From: Hydrogenophilales bacterium
Lineage (GTDB): Bacteria; Pseudomonadota; Gammaproteobacteria; Burkholderiales; Eutrophovitaceae
Assembly (NCBI GenBank): GCA_902627495.1
Contig: CACOJS010000009.1
Location: 1-64,000 of the forward strand
DNA length: 64,000 nt
Direction: 5' to 3'
The notes beneath the pieces were generated by a model. That model worked only from the letters and a program-made list of their open reading frames with translations. It was not told the origin of the DNA and searched no databases. The stretch's first letter is position 1. The number at the start of each line of letters is the position of its first letter. Shown here one piece after another: positions 37,123 to 46,172 of this stretch. The position numbers were made by a program, and so were the translations under genes.

Positions 37123-37482
37123 CTAATTGCTCAAACCTGCCTTTGCTTGCTCAACTATGGAACCAAAAGCGACCTTATCATTGACCGCGAGCTCAGCAAG
37201 AATTTTTCTATCCACATTGATTGCAGCAATCTTCAAACCTTTTATTAGGGTACTGTAGGTGATACCAAATTCCCTAGCTGCCGCATTTATCCGAACAATC
37301 CACAGCATTCTAAACTCTCTTTTTTTTACACGACGATCTCTGTAAGCATATTGATCCGCCTTGATTAAGGCCTCCTTGGACACCCTAAACACATTTTTTC
37401 GTCTACCTCTAAACCCCTTGGCCCGATCAATTACCTTTTTGTGTTTAGCATGAGCCGTAACTCCTCTTTTTACTCTTGGCAT
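37123..37482 (-). CDS. rplT: 50S ribosomal protein L20
   Basis: L20, 119 residues, binds 23S rRNA early in assembly and represses its own operon in E. coli. Strongly basic long N-terminal helix ([20 protein letters not shown]) and globular C-terminal half ([19 protein letters not shown]). Follows rpmI by 11 nt. Confidence 0.97.
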   Translation of the reverse strand: MPRVKRGVTAHAKHKKVIDRAKGFRGRRKNVFRVSKEALIKADQYAYRDRRVKKREFRMLWIVRINAAAREFGITYSTLIKGLKIAAINVDRKILAELAVNDKVAFGSIVEQAKAGLSN

Positions 37483-37493
37483 AACTTATCTCC

Positions 37494-37691
37494 TCAGGAA
37501 TAAGGTAGCATGGCCCTAAGTGCCGCCTGGTCACAACTGGCTACTTCAGTTGTTCCTCTCAAATGACGTTTACGCTTGGTCGTTTTTTTTGTCAGAATAT
37601 GCCTCGTATTGGCCTGAGCTCTCCGGAACTTACCCTTTCCGTCGACTTTAAATCTTTTTGCGGCACCTCTATTCGTCTTTAATTTTGGCAT
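37494..37691 (-). CDS. rpmI: 50S ribosomal protein L35
   Basis: A 65-residue very basic protein of the large subunit with the family sequence [20 protein letters not shown] and [17 protein letters not shown]. Part of the infC-rpmI-rplT operon; 28 nt after infC. Confidence 0.97.
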   Translation of the reverse strand: MPKLKTNRGAAKRFKVDGKGKFRRAQANTRHILTKKTTKRKRHLRGTTEVASCDQAALRAMLPYS

Positions 37692-37719
37692 TCAATAGAC
37701 CTCATCTGTAATATTCATA

Positions 37720-38238
37720 TTATTTCTTTTTGGCACTCAAAACCATTACCATCTGGCGCCCCTCCATCTTTGGAAACTGCTCAACCTGACCATAATCCTC
37801 TAGATCTTCCTTGACTCTCTCTAAAATTCTGGCACCAAACTCCTGATGTGTCATCTCACGCCCCCTAAATCTCAACGTAACCTTGACTTTATCTCCATCT
37901 TCTAAAAATCTTATTAAGTTTCTTAGTTTAATCTGGTAATCCGCTTCATCAGTTCCAGGTCGAAACTTAATTTCTTTAACCTGTATCTGTTTTTGCTTTG
38001 TGCGAGATTCATTCCTTCGTTTTTGCTGGTTATACCGAAATTTTCCATAATCCATCAATCGACAAACTGGTGGAACACCATTGGGTGCAATTTCGACTAA
38101 ATCAGTGTTCTCCTCTTCCGCAATTGCCAGAGCTTTGGCCACATCAACCACCCCAAGCTGTTCTCCATCTTTTCCAATTAATCGAATCTCGGCAGCAATG
38201 ATATCTCCGTTTACTCGAACACTTTTTTCCTGTGCTAT
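37720..38238 (-). CDS. infC: Translation initiation factor IF-3, AUA start
   Basis: IF-3 checks initiator tRNA and start codon on the 30S subunit. The two domains are both present: N-terminal ([25 protein letters not shown]) and C-terminal ([26 protein letters not shown]). The first in-frame ATG/GTG is well inside the conserved N-domain. The strong AAGGAGG lies 7 nt before an ATA codon at 38238, which gives 172 residues and the full N-domain. infC of E. coli uses AUU, and IF-3 represses its own translation by rejecting that codon; AUA would serve the same purpose. Starts 21 nt after thrS. Confidence 0.92.
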   Translation of the reverse strand: MAQEKSVRVNGDIIAAEIRLIGKDGEQLGVVDVAKALAIAEEENTDLVEIAPNGVPPVCRLMDYGKFRYNQQKRRNESRTKQKQIQVKEIKFRPGTDEADYQIKLRNLIRFLEDGDKVKVTLRFRGREMTHQEFGARILERVKEDLEDYGQVEQFPKMEGRQMVMVLSAKKK

Positions 38239-38259
38239 AGAACTGCCTCCTTCAATCTA

Positions 38260-40167
38260 CTATTTGAACTGTGATATCTCGAACTTTAGCTTTTTTACAA
38301 AATCATTAACTGAAAGCTTCCCTGCGTCACCCTGTCCTCTGGCCCGCACGGATACCACATTGTTTTCAACTTCTTTATCCCCAACTATAACGAGATAAGG
38401 AACCCTTTTTACGCTGTGTTCCCTGATTTTATAGGTTATTTTCTCGTTTCTCAAGTCCGTGCTAACTCGAAGTCCTTGATTTCTCAATTGTGAAACAACT
38501 GATTGTACAAATTCCTGTTGAGCATCTGAGATATTCATCACTACCACTTGCACTGGTGAAAGCCACAGTGGCAAAGCACCAGCACAGTTCTCAATGACTA
38601 TTCCAATGAACCTCTCTAGACTCCCAAGTATTGCCCTGTGTAACATTACCGGCACTTCTCGCGTGTTATTTTCAGTCACATATTGGGCCTCCAATCTTTG
38701 TGGCATCATAAAATCCACCTGCACTGTTCCACATTGCCATGACCGACCTATACTATCCCTTAAGTGGTATTCTATTTTTGGGCCATAGAATGCACCCTCA
38801 CCTGGCAATTCCTCCCAATCGACAGAACAGCTACCTAACGCCTCTCTTAGAGCATCCTCAGCACTATCCCATAATTCATCTGTTCCAAGCCTCTTTTCTG
38901 GTCGGAGTGCCAATTTGACAGTGATGTCCTCAAACCCAAAGTTAGCATAAACCTTTAAGGCCAAGTTGTGGAAGTCAATGACCTCTGACTTGATCTGATT
39001 TGACATACAAAAAATATGACCATCATCCTGCGTAAATGCTCTGACTCTGAGGAGACCATGTAACGCACCGGATGGCTCGTCTCGATGACAAGAACCAAAT
39101 TCTCCGTATCGCAAAGGAAGATCTCGATAACTTCTGAGCTTATTGTTAAAGATTTGCACATGCCCTGGGCAGTTCATAGGTTTAACAGCATATTCCCGAT
39201 TTTCTGAATCAGTAAAAAACATGTTTTCCCGAAAATTATCCCAGTGGCCTGATTTTTTCCAAAGATTAATATCCAAAATTGATGGACATTTGACCTCTTG
39301 ATAATCATTTCTTTTGTAAACATCACGCATGTAATTTTCTACTTCCTGCCAGACCTTCCAACCGTCCGGATGCCAAAAAACCATCCCTGGGGCTTCATCT
39401 TGAAAGTGAAAATAACCTAGCTGCTTACCAATTTTGCGGTGATCTCGCTTTTCTGCCTCTTCAATCCTGTAGATATAGCCCGCTAATTCTTCCTTTGAGG
39501 TCCATGCTGTCCCATAAACCCTTTGCAACATTTCATTTTTTGAATCACCTCGCCAATAAGCCCCGGACAACTTCATTATTTTAAAAATTTTTAATTTATC
39601 CGTATTGGGGACATGAGGTCCTCGACACAGGTCCGTAAAGTTCCCTTGTCGGTAAAGGCTTATCACTTCTCCTTGCGGAATGTCCTCGATAATTTGTGCC
39701 TTATAGGTCTCACCTTGCTCCTTGAAGAAAACAATGGCCTGTTCACGGTCCATTTCTATACGCCTAACCTCATAACTTCTTTTCGAAATCTCAAGCATTT
39801 TTTGTTCAATAGCCTCAAGATCCTCAGGAGTAAATGGTCTTTTATACGAAAAATCATAATAAAAACCATCCTCGATCACTGGGCCTATAGTCACCTGTGC
39901 ATCTGGAAAAAGCTCCTTCACGGCATGTGCCAACAGATGGGCGGTAGAATGTCGCATAATTTCCAAGCCCTCTGGATCCTTATTGGTTAGGATTGATAAT
40001 TCCACATCTCGATCGATTATTTGAGAGAGATCAACCAGCTGGCCATCAACTCGGCCTGCCACAGCCGCCCTAGCAAGCCCCTTCCCAATGGATGACGCTA
40101 CTTCCTCAACAGTTATTTCACTATCGAAGCTTTTTTTACTTTGATCTGGTAGAGTTATGATTGGCAT
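38260..40167 (-). CDS. thrS: Threonine-tRNA ligase
   Basis: ThrRS, 635 residues. In order: TGS domain (1-61, [20 protein letters not shown]), editing domain (about 65-225, [10 protein letters not shown]), class II catalytic core (about 240-535) with the zinc-binding Cys in [12 protein letters not shown] and an HEDE-like [13 protein letters not shown] motif 2, and the anticodon-binding domain. I start at the ATG at 40167; an upstream frame to 40245 would translate the tRNA-Val gene and is not credible. thrS-infC-rpmI-rplT-pheST is the classic order. Confidence 0.96.
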   Translation of the reverse strand: MPIITLPDQSKKSFDSEITVEEVASSIGKGLARAAVAGRVDGQLVDLSQIIDRDVELSILTNKDPEGLEIMRHSTAHLLAHAVKELFPDAQVTIGPVIEDGFYYDFSYKRPFTPEDLEAIEQKMLEISKRSYEVRRIEMDREQAIVFFKEQGETYKAQIIEDIPQGEVISLYRQGNFTDLCRGPHVPNTDKLKIFKIMKLSGAYWRGDSKNEMLQRVYGTAWTSKEELAGYIYRIEEAEKRDHRKIGKQLGYFHFQDEAPGMVFWHPDGWKVWQEVENYMRDVYKRNDYQEVKCPSILDINLWKKSGHWDNFRENMFFTDSENREYAVKPMNCPGHVQIFNNKLRSYRDLPLRYGEFGSCHRDEPSGALHGLLRVRAFTQDDGHIFCMSNQIKSEVIDFHNLALKVYANFGFEDITVKLALRPEKRLGTDELWDSAEDALREALGSCSVDWEELPGEGAFYGPKIEYHLRDSIGRSWQCGTVQVDFMMPQRLEAQYVTENNTREVPVMLHRAILGSLERFIGIVIENCAGALPLWLSPVQVVVMNISDAQQEFVQSVVSQLRNQGLRVSTDLRNEKITYKIREHSVKRVPYLVIVGDKEVENNVVSVRARGQGDAGKLSVNDFVKKLKFEISQFK

Positions 40168-40205
40168 TGCAAAAAATTCTACGTTTGAATTGATTACCTT
40201 AAATT

Positions 40206-40282
40206 TGGTAGGCGCGATTGGATTCGAACCAACGACCCCTACCATGTCAAGGTAGTGCTCTAACCAACTGAGCTACGCGCCT
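40206..40282 (-). tRNA. tRNA-Val (GAC)
   Basis: A 77-base gene with encoded CCA. Acceptor stem AGGCGCG / CGCGCCT, anticodon stem CTACC / GGTAG and loop TTGACAT give anticodon GAC, reading GUC and GUU. It ends 38 nt before the thrS start and is probably cotranscribed with it. Confidence 0.95.
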
Positions 40283-40303
40283 ATAATTGCTTTAAAACAG
40301 AGG

Positions 40304-40331
40304 ATTGTAACTTAAAACATAATCCTGTAAC
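40304..40331 (-). promoter_or_regulatory. Possible promoter of tRNA-Val/thrS
   Basis: TACAAT (-10, 40304-40309) and GTTACA (-35, 40326-40331) are 16 bp apart on the minus strand; the -10 lies 21 nt before the tRNA. The -35 box sits within a small palindrome (CCTGT / ACAGG), which could be an operator or chance. Confidence 0.45.
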
Positions 40332-40362
40332 ACAGGTTCTTGATTATCACAGAGATTAACTA

Positions 40363-40980
40363 ATGATCCCAGACTATTGGAGAAAAGCGACAAAAACTCT
40401 CAGCAAAACTGATGCGATCTTAAAACCACTCATCGACTCGAAATCGCATTTGGATATAAAACTTAAAACAGACCCTTTTATAACCCTTGCTAGAGCTATT
40501 GTAGGACAACAAATATCGGTTAAAGCAGCTGAGACTATTTGGGGTCGGATAGTGTCGACGACTGGCAATCCAGAACCATCTGTTATACGCAAGATGTCGG
40601 AGGGAAAACTGAAAAAAGTAGGCCTATCTTCCAGGAAGATTGAATATTTAAAAGATTTAGGAAAAAAATTTGAGTCGAATAAGTTTGATTTCAAATCATG
40701 GAAAACCCAAGAAGATACAATAATAATAAAACACCTAACTTCGGTTAAAGGAATCGGAATTTGGACTGCAGAAATGTTTTTGATGTTTTATATGGGAAGA
40801 CCAGATGTTTTTCCAACGGCAGATATAGGTCTTCAGCGAGCAATGTCAATTCACTACAAAAATCGCGAGCCAATTACAAAGCAAGAAATGGAAACTATTG
40901 GAAACAAATGGGCTCCGTGGCGAACAGTTGCCACATGGTACTTATGGCGATCCATTGATCCTATCCCAGTTGAATACTAG
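40363..40980 (+). CDS. DNA-3-methyladenine glycosylase II (AlkA-like)
   Basis: Removes alkylated bases from DNA. 205 residues, the short form without the N-terminal AlkA domain. The helix-hairpin-helix LTSVKGIGIWTAEMFL (126-141) is followed by the catalytic Asp154 in PTADIGLQRA. The conserved GQQISVKAA helix (48-56) is also present. No ada-type gene or methyltransferase neighbours. Convergent with the downstream cyclase region; a cyclase relic lies between them. Confidence 0.92.
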   Translation: MIPDYWRKATKTLSKTDAILKPLIDSKSHLDIKLKTDPFITLARAIVGQQISVKAAETIWGRIVSTTGNPEPSVIRKMSEGKLKKVGLSSRKIEYLKDLGKKFESNKFDFKSWKTQEDTIIIKHLTSVKGIGIWTAEMFLMFYMGRPDVFPTADIGLQRAMSIHYKNREPITKQEMETIGNKWAPWRTVATWYLWRSIDPIPVEY

Positions 40981-41011
40981 AACTATCGCTCCTACCGCCA
41001 TGCATAGTCCT

Positions 41012-41061
41012 TGCCAGTATAGTGGAAGTCTTGCGCTCGTGCTGGCTATCATCCTTTTCCA
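41012..41061 (-). pseudogene. Relic of the 5' end of a second cyclase gene
   Basis: Seventeen nt after the stop of the cyclase-TPR gene, the minus strand carries a frame starting GTG at 41061 whose product begins VEKDDSQHERKTSTILA. The neighbour gene begins MANKEDQRERKTSTILA. DNA identity is strong from GAGCG through CTGGC, with differences mostly at third codon positions. After that the similarity stops abruptly and the frame runs into the 3' end of the alkA-like gene. The simplest reading is a former tandem copy that has lost all but its first about 17 codons by deletion. Confidence 0.7.
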
Positions 41062-41077
41062 CATTAGCACCCAACTG

Positions 41078-43027
41078 CTAATCCCACCCGTAGCTTTCAA
41101 GAATCTTGGTGGAACGGGGAACTTCTATGCCGAAACCTGACCTTCCTCCCCAAGTGTTAAAAGCCGCCTCAACCTTGCTAATAGGACTAGGTGCTACTGA
41201 CAAATATTGTGTTTTGACGGCTTCAAAATGTTGTCGGGCCATCTCTCTATTGCCCAAATGGTGATAGGCCATTCCGATATGCATATTCCACCAATGAAAA
41301 TCGGGTGCCGGCACTTCTTGATAATTGGCTAGCTGTTTTTGCCATTGACTTGTTGCCCAGTAATAAAGACCTAGCCCATAGTTATCAAAACTTAGTGAAC
41401 TGATCGCATCTAATTGATGTGCAAGAACCGCCCTTTGGTACCCCCACTCAAGCCTATCACAGGCCTTTTCATCCACTCCAAACTCAATCTTCAATTGCTT
41501 CGAAAATTTACATCCAAATCCTGATATGACTGTGATGTAGGACAAATGACCGACGCTATAGGCATCTCCTGGGGCCAACTCCAACGCCCTCTCAGCATTC
41601 ACCATTAGCTGATCCCAATCTCCTTCATAAAAATGCAGCTCAGCACGCGTGGCATAGGCTCTGGCATAGTTCTTGTCAATGCGTATCGCATTGTCAACAG
41701 CCTCGAAAGCCTCTGATAAACCCTTTTTGTCCACCGCCTGGAAAAATGGTACGTAAAGGGAATATCCCCAAGCCAGCATGTGACCCAACAACGCCCAGGC
41801 CTCCTTGTATTCTGGATCATCCTGCACAGCCTTTCTCAAACACTCTAGTCCTTGTGCATGCATCGCTGGACTCAATACTTTGAAATACTGCCCCCTCACA
41901 AAGTTAACGCACTCATAGGCATTTAAATTTTGAGTACCAGTGGCTGAAAAGTTCTTAGCCACCTCCTGTGCTAACACTGCTCCATTACCAACTAACGAAT
42001 CAATAACATTGGTCACAATCTCGTCTTGCAAAGAAAAAATATTGGCCGCAGTAAATTCCTTGTCATATTTTTTTGTCCAAATAGTAGACATGGAACTAGT
42101 ATCAGTTAGGTTGACCGATATCCGAATATTAGATCCTGCTTTTCTAATAGTCCCATTAATGAAATAACGAGTCCCGATACCCGCATACAAAGAACCCAAA
42201 TCGCTCGGAGCCTCGGTAAGTGTGACTATATTAAGCTTTTTTGCAGCTGTCGATAGGCCGGCACTCAAATCCTGGGTAAGTCCTGTTGCCAAATTTAACA
42301 TTGCCTGATCATCCGAGCCAGCATCTAGCGGCAAAATAGCAATCCTCTGAAAATCTGCACCACTCTGAGTGGTGCCTTGCATTCCCTGGAAAATGTACAA
42401 ACCAACTGCTAAAACCAAAATAGCTGCTACCGCCATATACATCGTCTTACTACCCGAAACCTTGGGTTTGAACTTCTTGGGATCGGCTGAACCAGTCTTA
42501 ATATCAGCGTAATAAGCCTTCACCGGTTCATTAATGTTCTTCAGATTCTGCTCACCTTGATCAATAAAACCACAAGACACCTTGCCTTTGACTACGGAGT
42601 GAACAATGTCAGAGATGCAAATACCACCCGGTGGAGCAATACCTTCCAAACGTGCAGCCACATTAACACCGTCTCCCAGCAAATTCTCGCCATCAACAAC
42701 CACATCTCCCATGTTGATGCCCATCCGAAATTCAAGACCCTCATCGGCACCGAGACTCTCATTGTGAGACGCCACCTTCTCCTGTATCGCAATACCCGAT
42801 TTGACAGCGGATAAGGCACTATTAAACTCCACCATGAAAGCATCACCCGCAACACTAAATATTCGCCCCTGATGGCTCCCAACCGTTTCCTCAACTATCC
42901 CTCGACAAAACTCTAACTGCCGGACAGTTCCTTCTTCATCCACCCCCATTTTCTCAGAATAACCAACAACATCCATCGCCAAAATGGTGGAAGTCTTACG
43001 CTCACGCTGATCTTCTTTGTTTGCCAT
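41078..43027 (-). CDS. Class III cyclase with TolB-like region and TPRs
   Basis: A 649-residue protein. The cyclase domain (about 12-180) has metal ligands Asp19 (AMDVVGYS) and Asp62 (SVAGDAFM), and Asn122 and Arg126 in GDGVNVAARLE. The lysine that usually recognises adenine (before GD) is Ser58; a subset of proteobacterial cyclases of this architecture lacks it. One membrane helix (about 198-216) follows, then a TolB/FlgO-like alpha-beta region (IAILPLDAGSDD, about 227-340), and several TPR units (about 380-620). The order cytoplasmic cyclase, helix, periplasmic TPRs suggests that an extracytoplasmic interaction controls cAMP production. Whether it makes cAMP or is inactive cannot be told from sequence. 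Confidence 0.85.
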   Translation of the reverse strand: MANKEDQRERKTSTILAMDVVGYSEKMGVDEEGTVRQLEFCRGIVEETVGSHQGRIFSVAGDAFMVEFNSALSAVKSGIAIQEKVASHNESLGADEGLEFRMGINMGDVVVDGENLLGDGVNVAARLEGIAPPGGICISDIVHSVVKGKVSCGFIDQGEQNLKNINEPVKAYYADIKTGSADPKKFKPKVSGSKTMYMAVAAILVLAVGLYIFQGMQGTTQSGADFQRIAILPLDAGSDDQAMLNLATGLTQDLSAGLSTAAKKLNIVTLTEAPSDLGSLYAGIGTRYFINGTIRKAGSNIRISVNLTDTSSMSTIWTKKYDKEFTAANIFSLQDEIVTNVIDSLVGNGAVLAQEVAKNFSATGTQNLNAYECVNFVRGQYFKVLSPAMHAQGLECLRKAVQDDPEYKEAWALLGHMLAWGYSLYVPFFQAVDKKGLSEAFEAVDNAIRIDKNYARAYATRAELHFYEGDWDQLMVNAERALELAPGDAYSVGHLSYITVISGFGCKFSKQLKIEFGVDEKACDRLEWGYQRAVLAHQLDAISSLSFDNYGLGLYYWATSQWQKQLANYQEVPAPDFHWWNMHIGMAYHHLGNREMARQHFEAVKTQYLSVAPSPISKVEAAFNTWGGRSGFGIEVPRSTKILESYGWD

Positions 43028-43173
43028 GCCGCCGCTAATCTCCCCCTTGTTTTTGCATCATCGAGATTCTAGTTTTGTCTCTTATTTCAACACTAAATAT
43101 CTGTATAGTAAAGCTGTTTTTTAGCGACAAAATACACTACCTTTATTACCTATGATAGGCAATATTAGCAGGT

Positions 43174-43857
43174 CTAAGATAAAACACCTTTCATCAATTT
43201 GTAGGTCTTTCCTAGTCTTGACGATAATGAATTGTCATGCGTCACAATGATCATACCTAGATTCATTGTCTTCTGAAGTTCAAATAAAACCTCCAGCACT
43301 TCTTCAGCAGTTTGCTGATCTAAGTTTCCGGTTGGCTCATCTGCCAAAAGACACTTGGGGTTCGTTACTAATGCTCGTGCTAATGCCACCCTTTGTCGCT
43401 CACCTCCTGAGAGCTCTGATGGAACATGACTTTGCCTATCAACCAATCCAACTCGCCCCAGCATATTCCTCGCTTTTTGCAGGGCCTCATGTGTATTAGT
43501 TCGTCTGATAATTAAAGGCATCGCAACATTCTCCAAGGCCGTAAACTCATGCAAAAGATGATGAAACTGGTATACAAAGCCCATCCCATAGTTTCTTACA
43601 TGTCCTCGTTTGGTGTCTGTTAGATGAGAAAAATTCTCATTATCAAACCAGACTTCACCAGAATCAGGCACGTCAAGCCCACCCAAAATATGTAGCAAAG
43701 TGCTTTTTCCTGATCCAGACGCTCCTGTAATCGCTACAGAATCACCCTCCCTTAACTCAAAGAAAACCCCATTGAGAACTTGAAGTCTGTTACTTTTCTT
43801 ACCAAAAGACTTAAAAACCTCTCGACACGACAAAATACACTTGTTTTTCTCATTCAT
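43174..43857 (-). CDS. lolD: Lipoprotein-releasing ATPase LolD
   Basis: The ATPase of the LolCDE/LolCDF transporter, which extracts lipoproteins from the inner membrane and hands them to LolA. 227 residues from the ATG at 43857, with Walker A GASGSGKST, signature LSGGERQRVALARAL and Walker B CLLADEPTGNLD, and the LolD-specific YQFHHLLHEFTALENV. An upstream frame to 43956 is in the lolC gene and not family-like. It overlaps the lolC stop by 8 nt. Confidence 0.94.
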   Translation of the reverse strand: MNEKNKCILSCREVFKSFGKKSNRLQVLNGVFFELREGDSVAITGASGSGKSTLLHILGGLDVPDSGEVWFDNENFSHLTDTKRGHVRNYGMGFVYQFHHLLHEFTALENVAMPLIIRRTNTHEALQKARNMLGRVGLVDRQSHVPSELSGGERQRVALARALVTNPKCLLADEPTGNLDQQTAEEVLEVLFELQKTMNLGMIIVTHDNSLSSRLGKTYKLMKGVLS

Positions 43858-45106
43858 ATCGAAGTGCCTCAGCTGGTCGTGTTTTGGAAGCCCGCCAACT
43901 CGGATAAATAGTCGCCAGGATAGACAAAACGAATGACACAAAAGCGGTAAATACAACGTCTTTTAGTTTTAACTCTGAAGGAAGCTCACTAATGTAATAG
44001 ACATCTTTAGAAAGCAGATCTACTCCTAGAAATGCCTCCATAAAAGGAACGATAACGTCTATATTCACCGCAACTAACACACCTAAAATTACACCAACAC
44101 TAGCTCCGATAAATCCTATCAAAGCCCCTTGAAGCACAAAAATTACCATAATTCCTTTCGGGGAAGCACCAAGTGTCCTGAGAATCGCAATATCGGACCG
44201 CTTGTCTGCTACTGCCATTACAAGAGTTGACACTATGTTAAATGCTGCAACAGCCACTACGAGCATTAAAATTACAAACATAACTTTTTTTTCAATCTGT
44301 ACCGCTCGAAAAAAGTTGGCATGACTTTGGGTCCAATCAGTGACTAGCAAATTATCTACCTGAAGGGATTCAGCAATGAGTCGACTCTTATTTGGTGCTA
44401 GGAACAAATCTTCCAACTTTAACCGTAGACCGTCTACTAACCCTAAACTTCTGGTTAATGTCTGAGAATCACCTAATGCTATTAATGCTAGTCCTGAATC
44501 ATAGTCATACATGCCAGCCTCAAAAACCCCAGATACCTCAAACCTTTTTAGGCGAGGGATAATTCCAGCTGGTGTAGTTTGACCTTTTGGAATCATCAGC
44601 AAAACTTTATCTCCAATACCCACTTGTAGCCTTTGTGCCAGTTCCACACCCAGAACAATATTAAATTTACCGCTTTGCAGGGAATCCAGACTACCATCTA
44701 TAATTTTATGACCCAATATAGAGACTTTCGTCTCAAGAGTTGGGTCGATCCCTCTAACCATTACCCCTTTGACGACATCACTTTTGGATAACAATCCTTG
44801 AATATTGGTAAAAGGTGCCATTCCTACTGGGGAAGCTATAGACTCGACTCGCCGAGCTACATCAGCCCAGTTGGCAATTGGCTCACCATACCCTCTAATC
44901 TGTACATGGGACACAACCCCCAGAATTCGCTCTCTCAATTCAATCTGAAAACCATTCATGACTGATAACACAACAATCAAAGAAGCCACGCCTAGAGCTA
45001 TCCCAATCATGGATATAGCTGATATGAAAGACACAAAGTTATTGCGGGACCGGCTCCTGGTATAGCGGAGCCCAATCATCGTTTCGTATCCAATTTTAAA
45101 TATCAC
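43850..45106 (-). CDS. lolC: Lipoprotein-releasing permease LolC/LolE type
   Basis: Permease subunit of the Lol transporter, 418 residues. One N-terminal membrane helix (about 25-50, FVSFISAISMIGIALGVASLIVVLSVMNGF), a large periplasmic domain (about 50-265), then three helices (about 270-405) with FtsX-like sequence DIAILRTLGASPKGIMVIFVLQG. Only one such gene is adjacent to lolD, so the complex could be a homodimer or use a second copy elsewhere (LolF type). Start GTG with AAGG seven nt upstream. Confidence 0.92.
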   Translation of the reverse strand: MIFKIGYETMIGLRYTRSRSRNNFVSFISAISMIGIALGVASLIVVLSVMNGFQIELRERILGVVSHVQIRGYGEPIANWADVARRVESIASPVGMAPFTNIQGLLSKSDVVKGVMVRGIDPTLETKVSILGHKIIDGSLDSLQSGKFNIVLGVELAQRLQVGIGDKVLLMIPKGQTTPAGIIPRLKRFEVSGVFEAGMYDYDSGLALIALGDSQTLTRSLGLVDGLRLKLEDLFLAPNKSRLIAESLQVDNLLVTDWTQSHANFFRAVQIEKKVMFVILMLVVAVAAFNIVSTLVMAVADKRSDIAILRTLGASPKGIMVIFVLQGALIGFIGASVGVILGVLVAVNIDVIVPFMEAFLGVDLLSKDVYYISELPSELKLKDVVFTAFVSFVLSILATIYPSWRASKTRPAEALRYE

Positions 45107-45179
45107 ATTTTTACCTTGTTAGTGAGGGATCAACTAAATTATTGACATAACCTGTGGTTTAATATTGACTATAGGCGTT

Positions 45180-46172
45180 ATGCTAACACGTCCCAACCTC
45201 TTCTTCTTGCTCTCTAAAACTGAACTTACATTTCGACCACCTGCGATTAACTCAGCACCCCTAAGCTTAAGAAAGTTTTTGATGTTTGGACACTACTCTA
45301 TCTATCCAAACTCTACAATCGAGGATTGGTACATTAAAACATTTAACGCAACTGGGTGTGATGGTCTAGCGTCGCTGCACTGTGCTCAAACTGAAAACAT
45401 AAATAACGAATATTGGATGTTTATTACCCCAATATCACTTGCACCCACAAATGATGATCTTTTTATGCATCAATCAGAAAATATTACTGAAAACGAGAGC
45501 AGAAAACTTTTTTCGTTACTACAGCAGCACCTTATAGAAGAATTTGATTGTCTCACGTTCATCAACCCAACACTATGGGGCCTTAAAACTAAGGACTGTC
45601 AGGATCTGCTGACAGTAAATCATGAAAAAGCTGTTAACAGCAGTATTGCTGATCATATAATGACAGGGAGTGATTCAAGAAAATGGAGAAGATTAACATC
45701 AGAAATTGAGATACTCTTTAGTCAACATTCTGTGAATCACCGCAGGCAAAAAGACGGGAAACATCCAATTAATAGCATATGGATCTGGGGAACGGGTCGC
45801 CCTCCAAATTTAGGCATTAGCAACACTTTTATTTCGAGCGAGAGACAGTTAGCTCTAAATCTAGCAAAAGTTAGTCAGGCAACCATTATGGACCCTATCC
45901 AAAAGCTTAAGGAAATGAAAGCAGGTAAAAATGTCAAAAATATAATTTTTGAACTAAAGAGCTCTCTCTACCATTCCCAGGATTGGAATATAGCGTTTAA
46001 TAAAGATTGGCTATTGCCGGCTCACTTGATGCAAAAAAAAAGGCAACTTGGAATGGTTACCTTAGTATTTGAGAACAAATCTCAGATAGTGCAACTCGAT
46101 TTACATAAAATGTCTCACTGGAAAATATGGAGACATATTTACCCGCCACGCTTAGTGCGAATTATTGATTAA
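45180..46172 (+). CDS. RpfE-like protein upstream of recJ
   Basis: A 330-residue protein of the family named RpfE in Xanthomonas, distantly related to cofactor-independent phosphoglycerate mutases. The marker motif is NSIWIWGTGRPP. It is predicted to be cytoplasmic. The gene is conserved directly before recJ in many beta- and gammaproteobacteria, here with a TAATG stop-start overlap, which suggests a shared but unknown role. The start is taken at the ATG at 45180; a TTG at 45165 would add five residues. Confidence 0.75.
   Translation: MLTRPNLFFLLSKTELTFRPPAINSAPLSLRKFLMFGHYSIYPNSTIEDWYIKTFNATGCDGLASLHCAQTENINNEYWMFITPISLAPTNDDLFMHQSENITENESRKLFSLLQQHLIEEFDCLTFINPTLWGLKTKDCQDLLTVNHEKAVNSSIADHIMTGSDSRKWRRLTSEIEILFSQHSVNHRRQKDGKHPINSIWIWGTGRPPNLGISNTFISSERQLALNLAKVSQATIMDPIQKLKEMKAGKNVKNIIFELKSSLYHSQDWNIAFNKDWLLPAHLMQKKRQLGMVTLVFENKSQIVQLDLHKMSHWKIWRHIYPPRLVRIID

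Noticed and set aside
40168..40245. N-terminal extension of ThrRS
   Set aside because: The extra residues are a translation of the tRNA-Val 3' half and leader.
43858..43956. N-terminal extension of LolD
   Set aside because: It lies within the lolC coding sequence; the ATG at 43857 fits the family length.
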